DNA of 64,000 nt. Source: Acidobacteriota bacterium (GTDB lineage: Bacteria > Acidobacteriota > Thermoanaerobaculia > Gp7-AA8). Below are positions 1-9,146 of this stretch, in pieces; the stretch's first letter is position 1, and every line of letters begins with the position of its first letter. Where the stretch lies: NCBI GenBank assembly GCA_003223645.1, contig QHVT01000021.1:43945-107944 (forward strand), in the 5' to 3' direction. The notes below the pieces were generated by a model. The model ran no database searches and was not told the DNA's origin. It saw only the letters and a list, made by a program, of their open reading frames with translations. Position numbers and translations under genes: made by a program.

Positions 1-357
1 CTGGCGGCGCGCGCGATCAACCACGTCGCGCCGAAAAAGTACTGGGCCTATCTCGACTACGTCTTCAAGAACCAGGAAGAGATCAGCAAGCGTCCGTTCG
101 ACACGTTCCTGCAGGAGTACCTGTCGGACAACGACATCGACAAGGCCGCGGTGCAGAAGATCTACGGCTCGAAGGCCGAGCGCGCCGCGCTGCTCGACCA
201 GGTGAGCCGCGCGTTCTCCGTCGGTATCGCCTCGACGCCGACGTACATCGTGAACGGCCAGATGGTCGGCTTCGGCCCCGAAGGCAATTTCACGGTCGAC
301 GCGATCAAGAGCGCGATCGGCTTGCCGGCCGGAACGGCCGCGTCCAAGGGGAAATGA
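1..357 (+). CDS. DsbA-family thioredoxin-fold protein, C-terminal part
   Basis: The reading frame is open from the first base of the window, so the gene starts upstream and only about 118 C-terminal residues are seen. The STPTYIVNG segment is the cis-Pro loop of DsbA/FrnE-type oxidoreductases, which sits beside the active-site Cys pair (missing here). Before it is a helical stretch (KYWAYLDYVFKNQEEI) typical of the helical insertion of this family. The likely role is periplasmic thiol-disulfide exchange. It ends at a TGA just before a palindromic repeat and converges on rsgA. The family call is good, but the specific oxidase or isomerase role cannot be decided without the CxxC motif. Confidence 0.8.
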   Translation: MAARAINHVAPKKYWAYLDYVFKNQEEISKRPFDTFLQEYLSDNDIDKAAVQKIYGSKAERAALLDQVSRAFSVGIASTPTYIVNGQMVGFGPEGNFTVDAIKSAIGLPAGTAASKGK

Positions 358-360
358 ACT

Positions 361-422
361 GTGGAGCGGCGGGCTCTTAGCCCGCCGATACGATTCGGGC
401 GGCTAAGAGCCGCCCGCTCCAC
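361..422. repeat. Palindromic repeat, GTGGAGCGG...CCGCTCCAC family
   Basis: The outer arms GTGGAGCGG and CCGCTCCAC enclose a second self-complementary GC-rich segment (GGCTCTTAGCCCGCC / GGGCGGCTAAGAGCC). A short hairpin around 423-446 follows. It lies between two convergent genes, so it may serve both as a bidirectional terminator and as a REP-like element. A member with the same outer arms lies inside the enoyl-CoA hydratase gene at 21246-21314. Confidence 0.75.
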
Positions 423-458
423 TGCGCGGCGCTAACCGCCGCGCGGTGGATTGCGTGC

Positions 459-1625
459 TCACGTCAGAAGATCACCCCACAACCGCACATACGTCTCGTA
501 CCGCGCGGCATTCAACTCCCCTCTCTCCACCCGCTCCTTGACCTCGCAGTCCGGCTCGTGCACGTGGGTGCAGTCGGTAAAGCGGCAGGATTCGGCGGGC
601 TCGGTGAATTCGGGGAAGTAGTCGCGCAGGGACTCGCGGTCGAGGTCCCAGAGGCCGAACTCGCGGATGCCGGGGGTGTCGATGAGGTACGTGCCGTCGC
701 CGAAGTCGTAGAGGGTGGAGGCGGTCGTGGTGTGGCGGCCGGTGGCGCGTTTGTGGTGGAGGTCGTTGGTGGCGAGTTGGAGGGATGCGTCGAGGGCGTT
801 GAGGATCGAGGATTTGCCGACGCCGCTGTGGCCGACGAGGGCGGCCAATTTTCCTTGCACGAGATCGCGTAGCGCGTCGAGTCCTTCGCCGGTTTTTGTC
901 GAGGCGCCGATGATCGGGACCTTGAGGTCGAGGTAGGGCGTGAGTTTCTCGAGCTCCGCTTCGCGCTCCTCGGCATCGAGGAGGTCGATCTTGTTGACGC
1001 AGAGCACCGGCTGCGCGCCGCCGCGCTGGATGGCGATGAGAAATCGATCGATGAGGCGCGGACGCAGCGGCGGCGCTTTGACCGAGACGACGTGGATGAC
1101 AACGTCGACGTTCGCGGCGATGAGGCGCTGACGGTGCGCGTGCAGCGGGTCGGGACGCGCGAGCACGGTCGTGCGCGGCATGACCGCGCGCACGCGCCAC
1201 GCTTCGCCTTCGCGTACGACGTCGACGCGGTCGCCTACGGCGAGCGCGCTCTTTTGCCTCACGGCAATCTCTGGCGGCACGAATGCATCCAGTTCCTCTC
1301 CGTCGCGGAAGACCCGGCAGCGGCCGCTGGCGACGCTCATCACGAGGCCGGGATTTTCGATCTCCCCCGTTTCGCTCTCGAATCCGTCGCGCGCCTGCGC
1401 GACCAATTCGTCGATCGACGGCCGCTTGCGCGACCTTCCGTGCTGGTCGAGCAGCTCTTCCCAGTTGTCCTCGGTGACGCGTTGCTCGCGCACCTCGCCC
1501 TTCCCTCTTCGCAGCGCGCGCCGCGCCTTTGCTGCCTGTTTCCGCGCTTTCATCTCTTCATGCGGGGCCTGCTTCCGCAGGTCCATCTGATGACGCTTGA
1601 TCTGCCGTTTCGATAAACGATCCAT
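459..1625 (-). CDS. rsgA: Ribosome small-subunit-dependent GTPase A
   Basis: RsgA is a circularly permuted GTPase that assists late maturation of the 30S subunit in the cytoplasm. The 388-residue protein has a basic N-terminus, an OB-fold region (about residues 90-155), then the permuted G motifs: NKIDLL (G4), GHSGVGKSSILNAL (G1) and DTPGIREFGLWDL (G3). A zinc-binding tail follows with the pattern C-x4-C-x1-H-x5-C (CRFTDCTHVHEPDC). A longer frame reaches 1655, but the ATG at 1625 has AGAGGAA about six bases upstream and is preferred. The N-terminal basic extension is somewhat longer than in E. coli RsgA. It is monocistronic here. Confidence 0.95.
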   Translation of the reverse strand: MDRLSKRQIKRHQMDLRKQAPHEEMKARKQAAKARRALRRGKGEVREQRVTEDNWEELLDQHGRSRKRPSIDELVAQARDGFESETGEIENPGLVMSVASGRCRVFRDGEELDAFVPPEIAVRQKSALAVGDRVDVVREGEAWRVRAVMPRTTVLARPDPLHAHRQRLIAANVDVVIHVVSVKAPPLRPRLIDRFLIAIQRGGAQPVLCVNKIDLLDAEEREAELEKLTPYLDLKVPIIGASTKTGEGLDALRDLVQGKLAALVGHSGVGKSSILNALDASLQLATNDLHHKRATGRHTTTASTLYDFGDGTYLIDTPGIREFGLWDLDRESLRDYFPEFTEPAESCRFTDCTHVHEPDCEVKERVERGELNAARYETYVRLWGDLLT

Positions 1626-1643
1626 TCCCGTTCCTCTCAGGTG

Positions 1644-1699
1644 GAGGACAGACAATCTTGTCTGTCCTTCCGATCGCGGACAGGCAGGATTGCCTGTCC
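1644..1699. repeat. Inverted repeat of GACAGRCA type
   Basis: Two adjacent hairpins (GACAGACAATCTTGTCTGTC and GACAGGCAGGATTGCCTGTC) together form a larger imperfect palindrome beginning and ending with the GGAGGACA/TGTCCTCC type arms. A further stem built from AAAGCCGCT / AGCGGCTTT lies around 1736-1781. The region separates the divergent rsgA and receiver-domain genes; no gene is seen in 1626-1869. Confidence 0.65.
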
Positions 1700-1869
1700 T
1701 CCAAGTGGATGGATCGCGCGCGGACGACTACACGAAAGCCGCTCGCGGCGCGTTCCGTCGCGCGGAGTCGGTAGCGGCTTTCATAGGCGGGCACTCCTTG
1801 AATTCGTGTAGTCCGTGAACATCGAAAGTATACAATCGAAAAAAGAGCTCAGTTCTAGGAGTCCGACGA

Positions 1870-2319
1870 GTGGACAAGCCGTTCGTGCTGTTGGCCGAAG
1901 ACAATGAAGGCACATGCACTCTCATCAAGGCGTTGTTGCAGCCGGAGTTCCAGGTCGAGGTCGCCGGTGACGGCGCGGAGACGATCGAGAAGCTGAAGGC
2001 GCGGCAATACGCCGTGATCCTCCTCGACCTTCTGATGCCGGTGACGGATGGCTACGCCGTCCTCGAGTTTCTGAAACGCGATCATCCCGAACTGCTGCCG
2101 CGCGTCATCGTCATGACGGCTTCCATCTCAAGGCGCGCGATGGAAGGCGTCCGCGAGTACGCCGTCGGCGGCGTGATCACGAAGCCGTTCGAGATCGAGG
2201 AAGTGCTCGCGACCGTGCGCGAGATGACGGGGATCGATCCGCGTCCGCCACGCGGGTCACTGCTATCGAGCGGGATGCTGTTGCTGCTCGCGGATTTTCT
2301 GCGGCAGCGCTGGATGTGA
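1870..2319 (+). CDS. Stand-alone response-regulator receiver protein
   Basis: This 149-residue CheY-like receiver has the acidic pair (AEDN, near residue 10), the phospho-acceptor Asp in LLDLLMP (about residue 53), the conserved Thr/Ser in VMTAS and the Lys in ITKPF. No output domain follows except a short hydrophobic tail, so it probably signals by protein contact. The GTG start is preceded by AGGAGTC. It converges with another receiver gene whose last base is only four bases away. The partner kinase is unknown; the adjacent PAS/GGDEF/EAL protein has no kinase domain. Confidence 0.88.
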   Translation: MDKPFVLLAEDNEGTCTLIKALLQPEFQVEVAGDGAETIEKLKARQYAVILLDLLMPVTDGYAVLEFLKRDHPELLPRVIVMTASISRRAMEGVREYAVGGVITKPFEIEEVLATVREMTGIDPRPPRGSLLSSGMLLLLADFLRQRWM

Positions 2320-2323
2320 CGCG

Positions 2324-2806
2324 CTACATCCTCGACGACAGCAGCGCGAGGATCGGCAGCGCGATCGCCATCGTCTCGAAGCCGCGCATGCCGCGTACGT
2401 CGGCGCAGGCGGCGACGACGTTGGCCAGCTCTTCCACGTCGAACGGCTTCTTCACGATGCCGTGAATGCGCCGCGCGTCGAGTTTCTCGATCGTCTTGCG
2501 GTCGGCGCCGGTGACGACGAGCACGACCGGCTGCATCCCGTCGTGTTCGATCATGTCGAGCACGGCGAAGCCGTCGGTGACAGGCATGAACAGATCGAGG
2601 ATGACGACGCTGTATGCATGCTGGCGCAACAGGTCGATCGCTTCCTGTCCGTCGGTCGCGGTATCGACGTGGAGGTTCTTCATCCGGAAGGCGGTGACGA
2701 GAAGCCCGCGGATGTCGACGTCGTCGTCTACAACGAGAACGCGGCGATGATGCTCGCTGGTCATGATGTCGGTCTCTTGCGGGGCGCGCGATGTTGCATC
2801 GGCCAC
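2324..2806 (-). CDS. Stand-alone response-regulator receiver protein
   Basis: A CheY-like receiver of up to 160 residues: VLVVDDDVD carries the acidic pocket, VILDLFMP the phospho-Asp, VVTGADR the Thr/Ser switch and VKKPF the conserved Lys. The C-terminus ends in a hydrophobic segment (IALPILALL). It follows the PAS/GGDEF/EAL gene by 14 bases and is probably co-transcribed with it. Start choice is open between GTG at 2806 and ATG at 2764 (MTSEHHRR), the latter beginning just before the receiver fold. Its DLFMPVTDG and the DLLMPVTDG of the convergent receiver are nearly identical, suggesting an inverted duplication. Confidence 0.87.
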   Translation of the reverse strand: MADATSRAPQETDIMTSEHHRRVLVVDDDVDIRGLLVTAFRMKNLHVDTATDGQEAIDLLRQHAYSVVILDLFMPVTDGFAVLDMIEHDGMQPVVLVVTGADRKTIEKLDARRIHGIVKKPFDVEELANVVAACADVRGMRGFETMAIALPILALLSSRM

Positions 2807-2820
2807 GGGCCCAAGTCAAT

Positions 2821-5800
2821 TCAAACAAATGGGTGAAGCCGCGGTCCCAGCGGTGCCGTCTGCACTTCGCGCCGCAGGGTCTTCTCGAACTCGACCGCGG
2901 AGAGCGGCTGACTGAACAGAAATCCCTGCATCTCCGCGCACTGCTCGCGGCGCAGAAACGCGAGCTGCTCTTCCGTTTCCACGCCTTCTGCAATGACTCG
3001 TAGATTCAACGCGCGCGCCATCGAGATCACCGCGGAGATGATCGCCGCGTCATCGGCCGTCAGATCGCGCACGAAATCCTGGTCGATCTTCACCGTGTCG
3101 ATCGGAAAACGTTTGAGATAGCTGAGCGACGAATAGCCGGTGCCGAAGTCATCGATCGAGATGTGGATGCCCATTTCCTTCAGCCGCTTCAAAATCGAGA
3201 GCGACAGCTCCGCGTTCTGCATCGCCGTCGACTCCGTGATCTCCAGATCGAGAAACGTCGGCGGAAAGCCGGTGTCGGTGAGAATGCCCTCGACCGTCGT
3301 CGTCAGCTGTTCGTGTTGAAACTGTCGCGGCGAGAGATTGACCGCGACGCGCAGCCACGCGTGTCCCACGTCGTGCCACGCTTTCATCTGCGCGCACGCG
3401 GTGCGCAAAACCCACGCGCCGAGCGGGACGATGAGTTGCGTCTCCTCGGCGATCGGGATGAATTCTTCGGGCTGCATCAATCCATGCTCCGGATGCCGCC
3501 AGCGCACGAGCGCCTCGGCGCCGACGACGCGGCCGCTCGCGATCTCGACCATCGGCTGGTAGTGCACTTCGAACTCTTCGCGGTCGATCGCGTGATGCAG
3601 ACTGCGCTCGAGCGCGAGACGCGAGTCGCCGATGCCGGAGTGAGCCGGCGTCGCGTATTGATAGTTGTCGCGGCCGAGCTCTTTCGCGCGATACATCGCG
3701 CGGTCCGCATTCTTGAGCAGCGTCTCCGCATCGCTGCCGTCGTCGGGAAAAATCGCGATGCCGATCGACGTCGTGACATAGAGCTCGTGCTGATCGACCT
3801 GCACGGGATGCCGCACTGCTTCGAGCACTTTCGTCGCAACGTTGACCGCGCCGCGGCGATCGATGAGGTCGGAGAGGAGGATCGTGAACTCGTCCCCGCC
3901 CATGCGTGCGACCGTGTCTTCCGCGCGAATGCAGTGCACGAGACGCGAGCCGATCGCCTGCAGCAGGCGGTCGCCGACGGTGTGGCCGAGGGTGTCGTTG
4001 ACGAGCTTGAACTGATCGAGATCGAGGAACATCACCGCGGACACGCGCCCGCTCCGCTTTGCGTGCGCGAGCGCGACGGTGATGCGGTCGCGGAACAGCA
4101 GGCGATTCGGCAGGCCGGTCAGCGAGTCGTGATAGGCCTGATACTCCATCTGCTCCTGTGCGTGCTTGCGATCGGTGATGTCGATGATCGTGCCTTCGAG
4201 AATCTCGTTGTTGAGCAGGCTGATGTTCTCGAGGACCCACACCGTCGATCCGTCGCGCCTGCGCAGCCGCACTTCGCTGTTGCTGAGCGAGCCATGGATT
4301 CGCAGCTGTTGCACGAGGCGCTCGCGCTCGGAGCGGTCGTTGTAGAAGTCGGTCGCCGCCGCGCCGAGGAAATCCTCGCGTGAGCTGAAGCCGAAAATGC
4401 GTGCACACGCTTCATTGCAGTCCAGGATGCGGCCCTCCGTCGTCGTGCGATAGACGCCGGCGAGGTTGCGCTCGAACAGGACGCGATAGCGCGCTTCGTT
4501 CGCCTTCCGGTCCGTCATGTCGCGGCCGATGCCCTGCACGCCGGCCGGCTGTCCGTCGCGGGAGACGAGGCGCGAGCTGAGCTCGAGCGGCACGCGATGG
4601 CCGTCCTTCGCGACGACCTCGAGCTCGTAGAACGTCGACTCGCTTTCGCCGCGCAGCTTCTTCCGCATCTGATCGAGTCCGTAGTCGAGCTGCTCGGGAG
4701 CGACGAGCTGCTGGATCGGCATGCCGATCAACTCGTCGCGCGAGTAGCCGAGGATGCGCTCGGCCGCCGCGTTCATCGAGGTGATGCGGCCGTCGAGGTC
4801 GTGCGTGTAGACGAGGTCGTGCGCGGTCTCGAACAATCCGCGGAACCGTTCTTCGCTGGCCCGCAGTGCGTCCTCGGCGCGCATGCGCTCGGTGATGTCC
4901 TGCGCGATCGCGAGCCGCGCGCGCCTGCTCGCACTGACGAACTCGAACGACGTGACCTCGACGTCGAACACCGTGCCGTCTTTTTTCTTGTGGCGATAGT
5001 GATGCGGCCCGCGGCGCGCCTCGAGACTGCCGAGCGCGGCGAGCATCAGCGGCACGTCTTCGTGCGGGCGGACGTCGGCGAGCGTGAGCTTGAGAAATTC
5101 CTCGCGCGTGTAGCCGTAGTGGCGCACGGCGGCCTGGTTGACGGCGGTGAAGCGCAGCGTCTGCAGGTCATAGACCCACATCGGCAGCGGGTTCATCTCG
5201 AAGAGCGCGCGATAGCGCTGCTCGCTTTCGCGCAGCGCCTCCTCGGCGCGTTTGCGCTCGGTGTAATCGCTGGCGACGTACACCGCGCCGACCGGATCGC
5301 CGTCCGCGCTGCGCAAAAACGACGACGCGGCCAGAACGTCGATCGTCGAGCCGTCCGACGCGCGCCACACCATCGCGTGCTCGAGCACGCCGAGGCTGTG
5401 CAGCAGCTGGCCGGTCGTCAGATTCTGATCGCGATACAGAATCTTGCGGATGTGCGAGCCGAGGAGCTCGGACGCGCGATAGCCGAGCATTCCCTCGGCG
5501 GCGCGATTGACGACGCGAATCGTGCCGTGCATGTCGGCGACGATTACCGCGCCTTTCATAGTGTCAAGAATTTGACCGGCGGCGTACTCGGGGGTGATGT
5601 CGGCGAGCTCGAATCGCCACAACGCCGTCGCGGCGACGACGGTGAAGGCCAGCGCGGCGACGAAGCCGACCGGTTGCAGGTCGACGCCGACGGATGGGAC
5701 GTAGTCGAACATCGCCAGCGATCCGAGGATGAATGCGAGCAGCAGCGCGCCGGTGCGCTCTTTCGTTTTTCCGTCGGTCGCGCGATACGCGCGCCACAAC

Positions 5801-6372
5801 AGATACATGCTGGCGCCGTAGGCGACAGCGAAGCCGAGGACGACCAGACCGCCGCGCGCGCGTCCGTGTCCGTAATAGCCCCACGCGTATTTGAAAACGG
5901 AAGGGATGAACTGATTGCTGAAGAGGCTCACGAGCGCGATGGCGATCGAGACGAGCCACAGCGGAATGGTGATGATGCGATGCGCGCGGCGGCGTCCGAC
6001 GTATTCGACCGCGAATTGATACGTCGCCGCCACGATGATCGCGCCGAACGCGAACGTCGCGCGCGCCCAGATCAGCGCGACATCGGAGCTGCGCGCCGCG
6101 AACGTTGCGGCGTCGGCCGCGAGCCAGCCGGCAGCGAAGAGCGTGACCAGAAAAAAGCACATGCTCGCGGCGACGCCGCGTCCGCGCATGAGGATCGCGC
6201 TGCCGAGAACGAGAATCGCCGCCGACGCGAGCGCCGTCACGAGAGACAGCGCGTTCGCGTCATAACTGGACGCCGAGAACAGAAGTTGCGGATCTGGCAC
6301 GCTGGTCAGAGTGATAGTAACCGGTTTATCGATCGTGGAGCGCGTGCAGGCACCGCAGTACTTCCGCCACAC
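2821..6372 (-). CDS. Membrane PAS-GGDEF-EAL cyclic-di-GMP protein
   Basis: A protein of up to 1,183 residues. The first ~240 residues hold about seven hydrophobic segments, resembling 7TM histidine-kinase N-terminal sensors. Four PAS modules follow (about 245-370, 370-490, 495-620, 625-735). Next comes a diguanylate cyclase domain with an intact GGDEF signature (MGGDEFTILL), then a phosphodiesterase domain with EALVRWRHPEHG and DDFGTGYSSLSYLKRF. Both catalytic signatures look intact, so either synthesis or hydrolysis of c-di-GMP is possible. The longest frame overlaps the upstream debranching-enzyme gene by 47 bases. A GTG at 6300 would remove the overlap but has no clear ribosome-binding site, so the start is uncertain. 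Confidence 0.92.
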   Translation of the reverse strand: MWRKYCGACTRSTIDKPVTITLTSVPDPQLLFSASSYDANALSLVTALASAAILVLGSAILMRGRGVAASMCFFLVTLFAAGWLAADAATFAARSSDVALIWARATFAFGAIIVAATYQFAVEYVGRRRAHRIITIPLWLVSIAIALVSLFSNQFIPSVFKYAWGYYGHGRARGGLVVLGFAVAYGASMYLLWRAYRATDGKTKERTGALLLAFILGSLAMFDYVPSVGVDLQPVGFVAALAFTVVAATALWRFELADITPEYAAGQILDTMKGAVIVADMHGTIRVVNRAAEGMLGYRASELLGSHIRKILYRDQNLTTGQLLHSLGVLEHAMVWRASDGSTIDVLAASSFLRSADGDPVGAVYVASDYTERKRAEEALRESEQRYRALFEMNPLPMWVYDLQTLRFTAVNQAAVRHYGYTREEFLKLTLADVRPHEDVPLMLAALGSLEARRGPHHYRHKKKDGTVFDVEVTSFEFVSASRRARLAIAQDITERMRAEDALRASEERFRGLFETAHDLVYTHDLDGRITSMNAAAERILGYSRDELIGMPIQQLVAPEQLDYGLDQMRKKLRGESESTFYELEVVAKDGHRVPLELSSRLVSRDGQPAGVQGIGRDMTDRKANEARYRVLFERNLAGVYRTTTEGRILDCNEACARIFGFSSREDFLGAAATDFYNDRSERERLVQQLRIHGSLSNSEVRLRRRDGSTVWVLENISLLNNEILEGTIIDITDRKHAQEQMEYQAYHDSLTGLPNRLLFRDRITVALAHAKRSGRVSAVMFLDLDQFKLVNDTLGHTVGDRLLQAIGSRLVHCIRAEDTVARMGGDEFTILLSDLIDRRGAVNVATKVLEAVRHPVQVDQHELYVTTSIGIAIFPDDGSDAETLLKNADRAMYRAKELGRDNYQYATPAHSGIGDSRLALERSLHHAIDREEFEVHYQPMVEIASGRVVGAEALVRWRHPEHGLMQPEEFIPIAEETQLIVPLGAWVLRTACAQMKAWHDVGHAWLRVAVNLSPRQFQHEQLTTTVEGILTDTGFPPTFLDLEITESTAMQNAELSLSILKRLKEMGIHISIDDFGTGYSSLSYLKRFPIDTVKIDQDFVRDLTADDAAIISAVISMARALNLRVIAEGVETEEQLAFLRREQCAEMQGFLFSQPLSAVEFEKTLRREVQTAPLGPRLHPFV

Positions 6373-8329
6373 TCCACGCCTGCGCCGCGCAGCCGCGCGG
6401 CGTGAACGGCTCCTCGGCGTCGAAGACTTCGCTGATCGTGCCGATGCAGGCTTCGTGGAGATGCGGCTGGAAGCCGTCGAGGAAGTGCAGCGCGCGCTCG
6501 CGGTCGTCGGGATAGACGCGCAGCCACGCGTCGATGAACGGGCCGATCAGCCACCCCCACACCGTCCCCTGATGATACGCGGCGTCGCGCGCGCGGAGGT
6601 CGCCGTCATAGCGCTGCTTGTAGTCGGGATGGTTGCGCGCGAGCGAGCGCAGTCCGACCGGTGTGAGGAGCTCGCGCTCGACCGTGTGCAGCACCGCTTC
6701 CCATCGCGAGCGATCGAGCACGGGATGATCGAGCGACAGCGCGAAGATCTGATTCGGACGCAGCGCCGCGTCGTTCTCGTCCATTTCGTCGCAAAGGACG
6801 TCGTAAAGATATTGACCTTCGTCGTACCAGAAGCGCTCGTTGAATGATTTCTGCGCGCGCTCCGCGAGCTCGTTCATGCGCGCGGCGTTCGCGGCGTCGC
6901 CTTCTTCGTCGAGAAACGTCTGCAGGATGCGCAAGGCGTTGTAGTACAGCGCGTTGATCTCGACCGCTTTGCCGCGACGCGGCGTCACCACCCACCCGTC
7001 GACCTTCGCATCCATCCACGTCAGCTGGTAACTCTCTTCTCCCTGCGACAAGAGTCCGTCTTTCGGATCGACGTGGATGTTGAAGCGCGTGCCGCGGACG
7101 TGGTGGTCGATGATGTCGACGAGCTTCGGCAGCAGCTCGCGCAGCGTGCCGCGGTCGTCCGTCCATTTCACGTAGCGCGCAACCGCGTGGAAGAACCACA
7201 TCGTCGCATCCGCGGTGTGATACAGCCCCCCATGTTCTCCTTCGGGGAACATGTTCGGAATCAGCCCGTCTCTGACGTACGACGCGAACGTGCGCAGGAT
7301 GCTCCCCGCTTCGCGGAAGCGATGCGTCACGAGCGTCAGTCCTTCGAGGCTGATCATCGTGTCACGGCCCCAGTCGGTGAACCAGTGATAGCCGGCGATC
7401 ACCGTTCGCGGCGTGTCACCCATCGCTGCGATGCGTGCTTCGTCGGAGGGACGCGTGTGCGGACGGACGAGGAACTGATCGGCGGCGACGATCAGCGGCG
7501 ACGGATCGTTCGCAATGTCGAAGAGCTTGTGCCGCCTCGCCTGCTCCGATTCGATCGCGCGCGCCATCGGCAGCGCGTGAATCACGTCCCACGCTTCCGT
7601 CGACGCGACGATGCCGGCGTCCTCGCCGCGCGCGAGCGCGATGTGAATCGTGCCGGGGCTCCACAGCGGTCCCTCGTGCTCGTAGCCGCGGCCCTTTTCG
7701 ATGCGGTAGACGACGTGCTCGATTTTCTCGGGACGGTGCTCGAACTGCGTGTCTTCACCGATGAACGCGAGACGCAGCGGCGGAAACGCATCGCTCTCGC
7801 AGATCTCGACGTCGCGGCCTTTGATGTCGATCTTCCACGTGTCGCTCCACTCTGCGAGCAGCCCTTCGTGCGGACGGAAGTTGAGCGACGGACGAAGACG
7901 CAGCGTGACGCCCTCGCCTTCGATAAGCCGGTAGATGGTGTACGTGGTGTTCTGTCCGTACGGCATCACGACGCGTTTCTCGAGCCGAAGGCCGTCGCTC
8001 GCGAAGCGCCACAGCGGAATGCCGCAGTCGAGGACGAACTCCTCGAGAAAATCAGGGTCGGGATAGACGATCGCGCCCGACGCACGCTCGTCGCCGCTCA
8101 GCAACCGCGAGCGGCCGTCGCGCGTGGTGACCGACTCGGCGAGATGATTGAGCATCATCGTGCGGCCGAGGGGCGCCGGCAGCGCGGCAACGAGCTTGCC
8201 GTGAAAGCGGCGTGTGGCGGCGCCGCCGATCGTGCCGCTCGCATATCCGCCGAGTCCGTTGGTGACGAGCCATTCGCGCGAGACGAGCTCTTCGAGCGGC
8301 TCCCCGCGCGTCCATCCGCGTTGCATCAT
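6326..8329 (-). CDS. Amylo-alpha-1,6-glucosidase (glycogen debranching enzyme)
   Basis: A 667-residue protein of the archaeal/bacterial GDE type (GH133-like). The N-terminal beta-sandwich domain contains NGLGGYASGTIGGAATRR and RFHGKLVAA. The C-terminal (alpha/alpha)6 barrel has WFTDWGRDTMISLEGL and AAYHQGTVWGWLIGPFIDAW, both hallmarks of this family. It should hydrolyse alpha-1,6 branch points in glycogen-like glucan in the cytoplasm. Length is normal for the family. No other glycogen gene is adjacent; downstream lies the c-di-GMP gene, upstream a small secreted protein. Confidence 0.93.
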   Translation of the reverse strand: MMQRGWTRGEPLEELVSREWLVTNGLGGYASGTIGGAATRRFHGKLVAALPAPLGRTMMLNHLAESVTTRDGRSRLLSGDERASGAIVYPDPDFLEEFVLDCGIPLWRFASDGLRLEKRVVMPYGQNTTYTIYRLIEGEGVTLRLRPSLNFRPHEGLLAEWSDTWKIDIKGRDVEICESDAFPPLRLAFIGEDTQFEHRPEKIEHVVYRIEKGRGYEHEGPLWSPGTIHIALARGEDAGIVASTEAWDVIHALPMARAIESEQARRHKLFDIANDPSPLIVAADQFLVRPHTRPSDEARIAAMGDTPRTVIAGYHWFTDWGRDTMISLEGLTLVTHRFREAGSILRTFASYVRDGLIPNMFPEGEHGGLYHTADATMWFFHAVARYVKWTDDRGTLRELLPKLVDIIDHHVRGTRFNIHVDPKDGLLSQGEESYQLTWMDAKVDGWVVTPRRGKAVEINALYYNALRILQTFLDEEGDAANAARMNELAERAQKSFNERFWYDEGQYLYDVLCDEMDENDAALRPNQIFALSLDHPVLDRSRWEAVLHTVERELLTPVGLRSLARNHPDYKQRYDGDLRARDAAYHQGTVWGWLIGPFIDAWLRVYPDDRERALHFLDGFQPHLHEACIGTISEVFDAEEPFTPRGCAAQAWSVAEVLRCLHALHDR

Positions 8330-8365
8330 CGCGTCCGCATGACGTGCTGAACGCGTGCCCGCGCG

Positions 8366-8686
8366 TCAGCGCCCCGCGTAGCGCTTCATCGCCGCCGCCA
8401 GCTTCGCGCCGGAAAGGAACGCCTCCTTCACGTACTTGCCGTTCGCGAAGCGATAGACCGTCACACCGGCAGCCTCCTCGAAAAAGAACCGCGTGCCGAT
8501 CGCGCTGGCCTTGAACGTCACCTGCCGCTTGCCGGCATTCGAGATCTGGCTGAGGAATAGCGCGATCGGATGCTCGACCTCGGCCGGTGCGATCGCCGCG
8601 GATTTCTTCGGGGCCGCGGAGAGCGAAAGTGCGAACGAGCACACCAGGAGAATGAGCAATTTATTTCGTAGGTAGGGAAATATCAT
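8366..8686 (-). CDS. Small secreted protein of unknown function
   Basis: A 106-residue protein with a good N-terminal signal peptide: basic start, hydrophobic LLILLVCSFALSLSA, probable cleavage after SAA. The mature part is basic, with an aromatic FFFEE segment and a C-terminal KLAAAMKRYAGR helix. No family is recognised. It is divergent from the gene at 8746 and lies 36 bases upstream of the debranching-enzyme start; co-transcription with that gene is possible. Confidence 0.6.
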   Translation of the reverse strand: MIFPYLRNKLLILLVCSFALSLSAAPKKSAAIAPAEVEHPIALFLSQISNAGKRQVTFKASAIGTRFFFEEAAGVTVYRFANGKYVKEAFLSGAKLAAAMKRYAGR

Positions 8687-8745
8687 TAGCCGTCACTCCT
8701 TACGTAGGTACGCAAGTACCAACATCGAAAAAGGAGAGGTTACCC

Positions 8746-9105
8746 ATGGCAATCACCGAAGCAAAACAGGATGCACTGGCCTACATCAAGGAAGGACAAC
8801 TCGACGAAGCATCGTTCCAGCAATTCTGCAACAGTTTCTCGGTCTCCGCTCTGACGATCAAGTACTGCATCGATCTCGCGATTCCGCAGGTCTCGGTCGA
8901 GGTGTATCTCTTCGGCGCGAGGATCGGCGGCGGCGTGATCAACCCGTCGAATCCGTCGATCACCATCGGCGGCTCAGTCGCGGGCTTCAAGGCCGAGGTC
9001 AAGCTGACGGCGGACTTCACCAAGAACCAGGTGACGTACAACATCACCCTCTGCGCGCCGATCGTCGGCTGCAAGAACTACAGTGGAGTGTTGTTCTCCT
9101 GGTAA
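8746..9105 (+). CDS. Hypothetical 119-residue beta-rich protein
   Basis: The ATG is preceded by AGGAGAGG at good spacing. The N-terminal third is helical and polar, without a signal peptide. The rest alternates hydrophobic and polar residues in beta-strand fashion (VSVEVYLFGARIGGG, SITIGGSVAGFKAEVKL). It contains four Cys (QFC, YCID, TLCAP, VGCKN). It ends in an aromatic strand (YSGVLFSW). No family is recognised. A palindromic GTAC-rich patch (about 8703-8718) sits in the 59-bp divergent promoter region. Confidence 0.6.
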   Translation: MAITEAKQDALAYIKEGQLDEASFQQFCNSFSVSALTIKYCIDLAIPQVSVEVYLFGARIGGGVINPSNPSITIGGSVAGFKAEVKLTADFTKNQVTYNITLCAPIVGCKNYSGVLFSW

Positions 9106-9146
9106 GAGCGGGCGTGCCGGACGGCGGGTATCTGCCGTCCGGCATC

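Noticed and set aside
4597..6405. Plus-strand frame of ~600 codons opposite the PAS/GGDEF/EAL gene
   Set aside because: Antisense shadow; the opposite strand carries intact GGDEF and EAL motifs.
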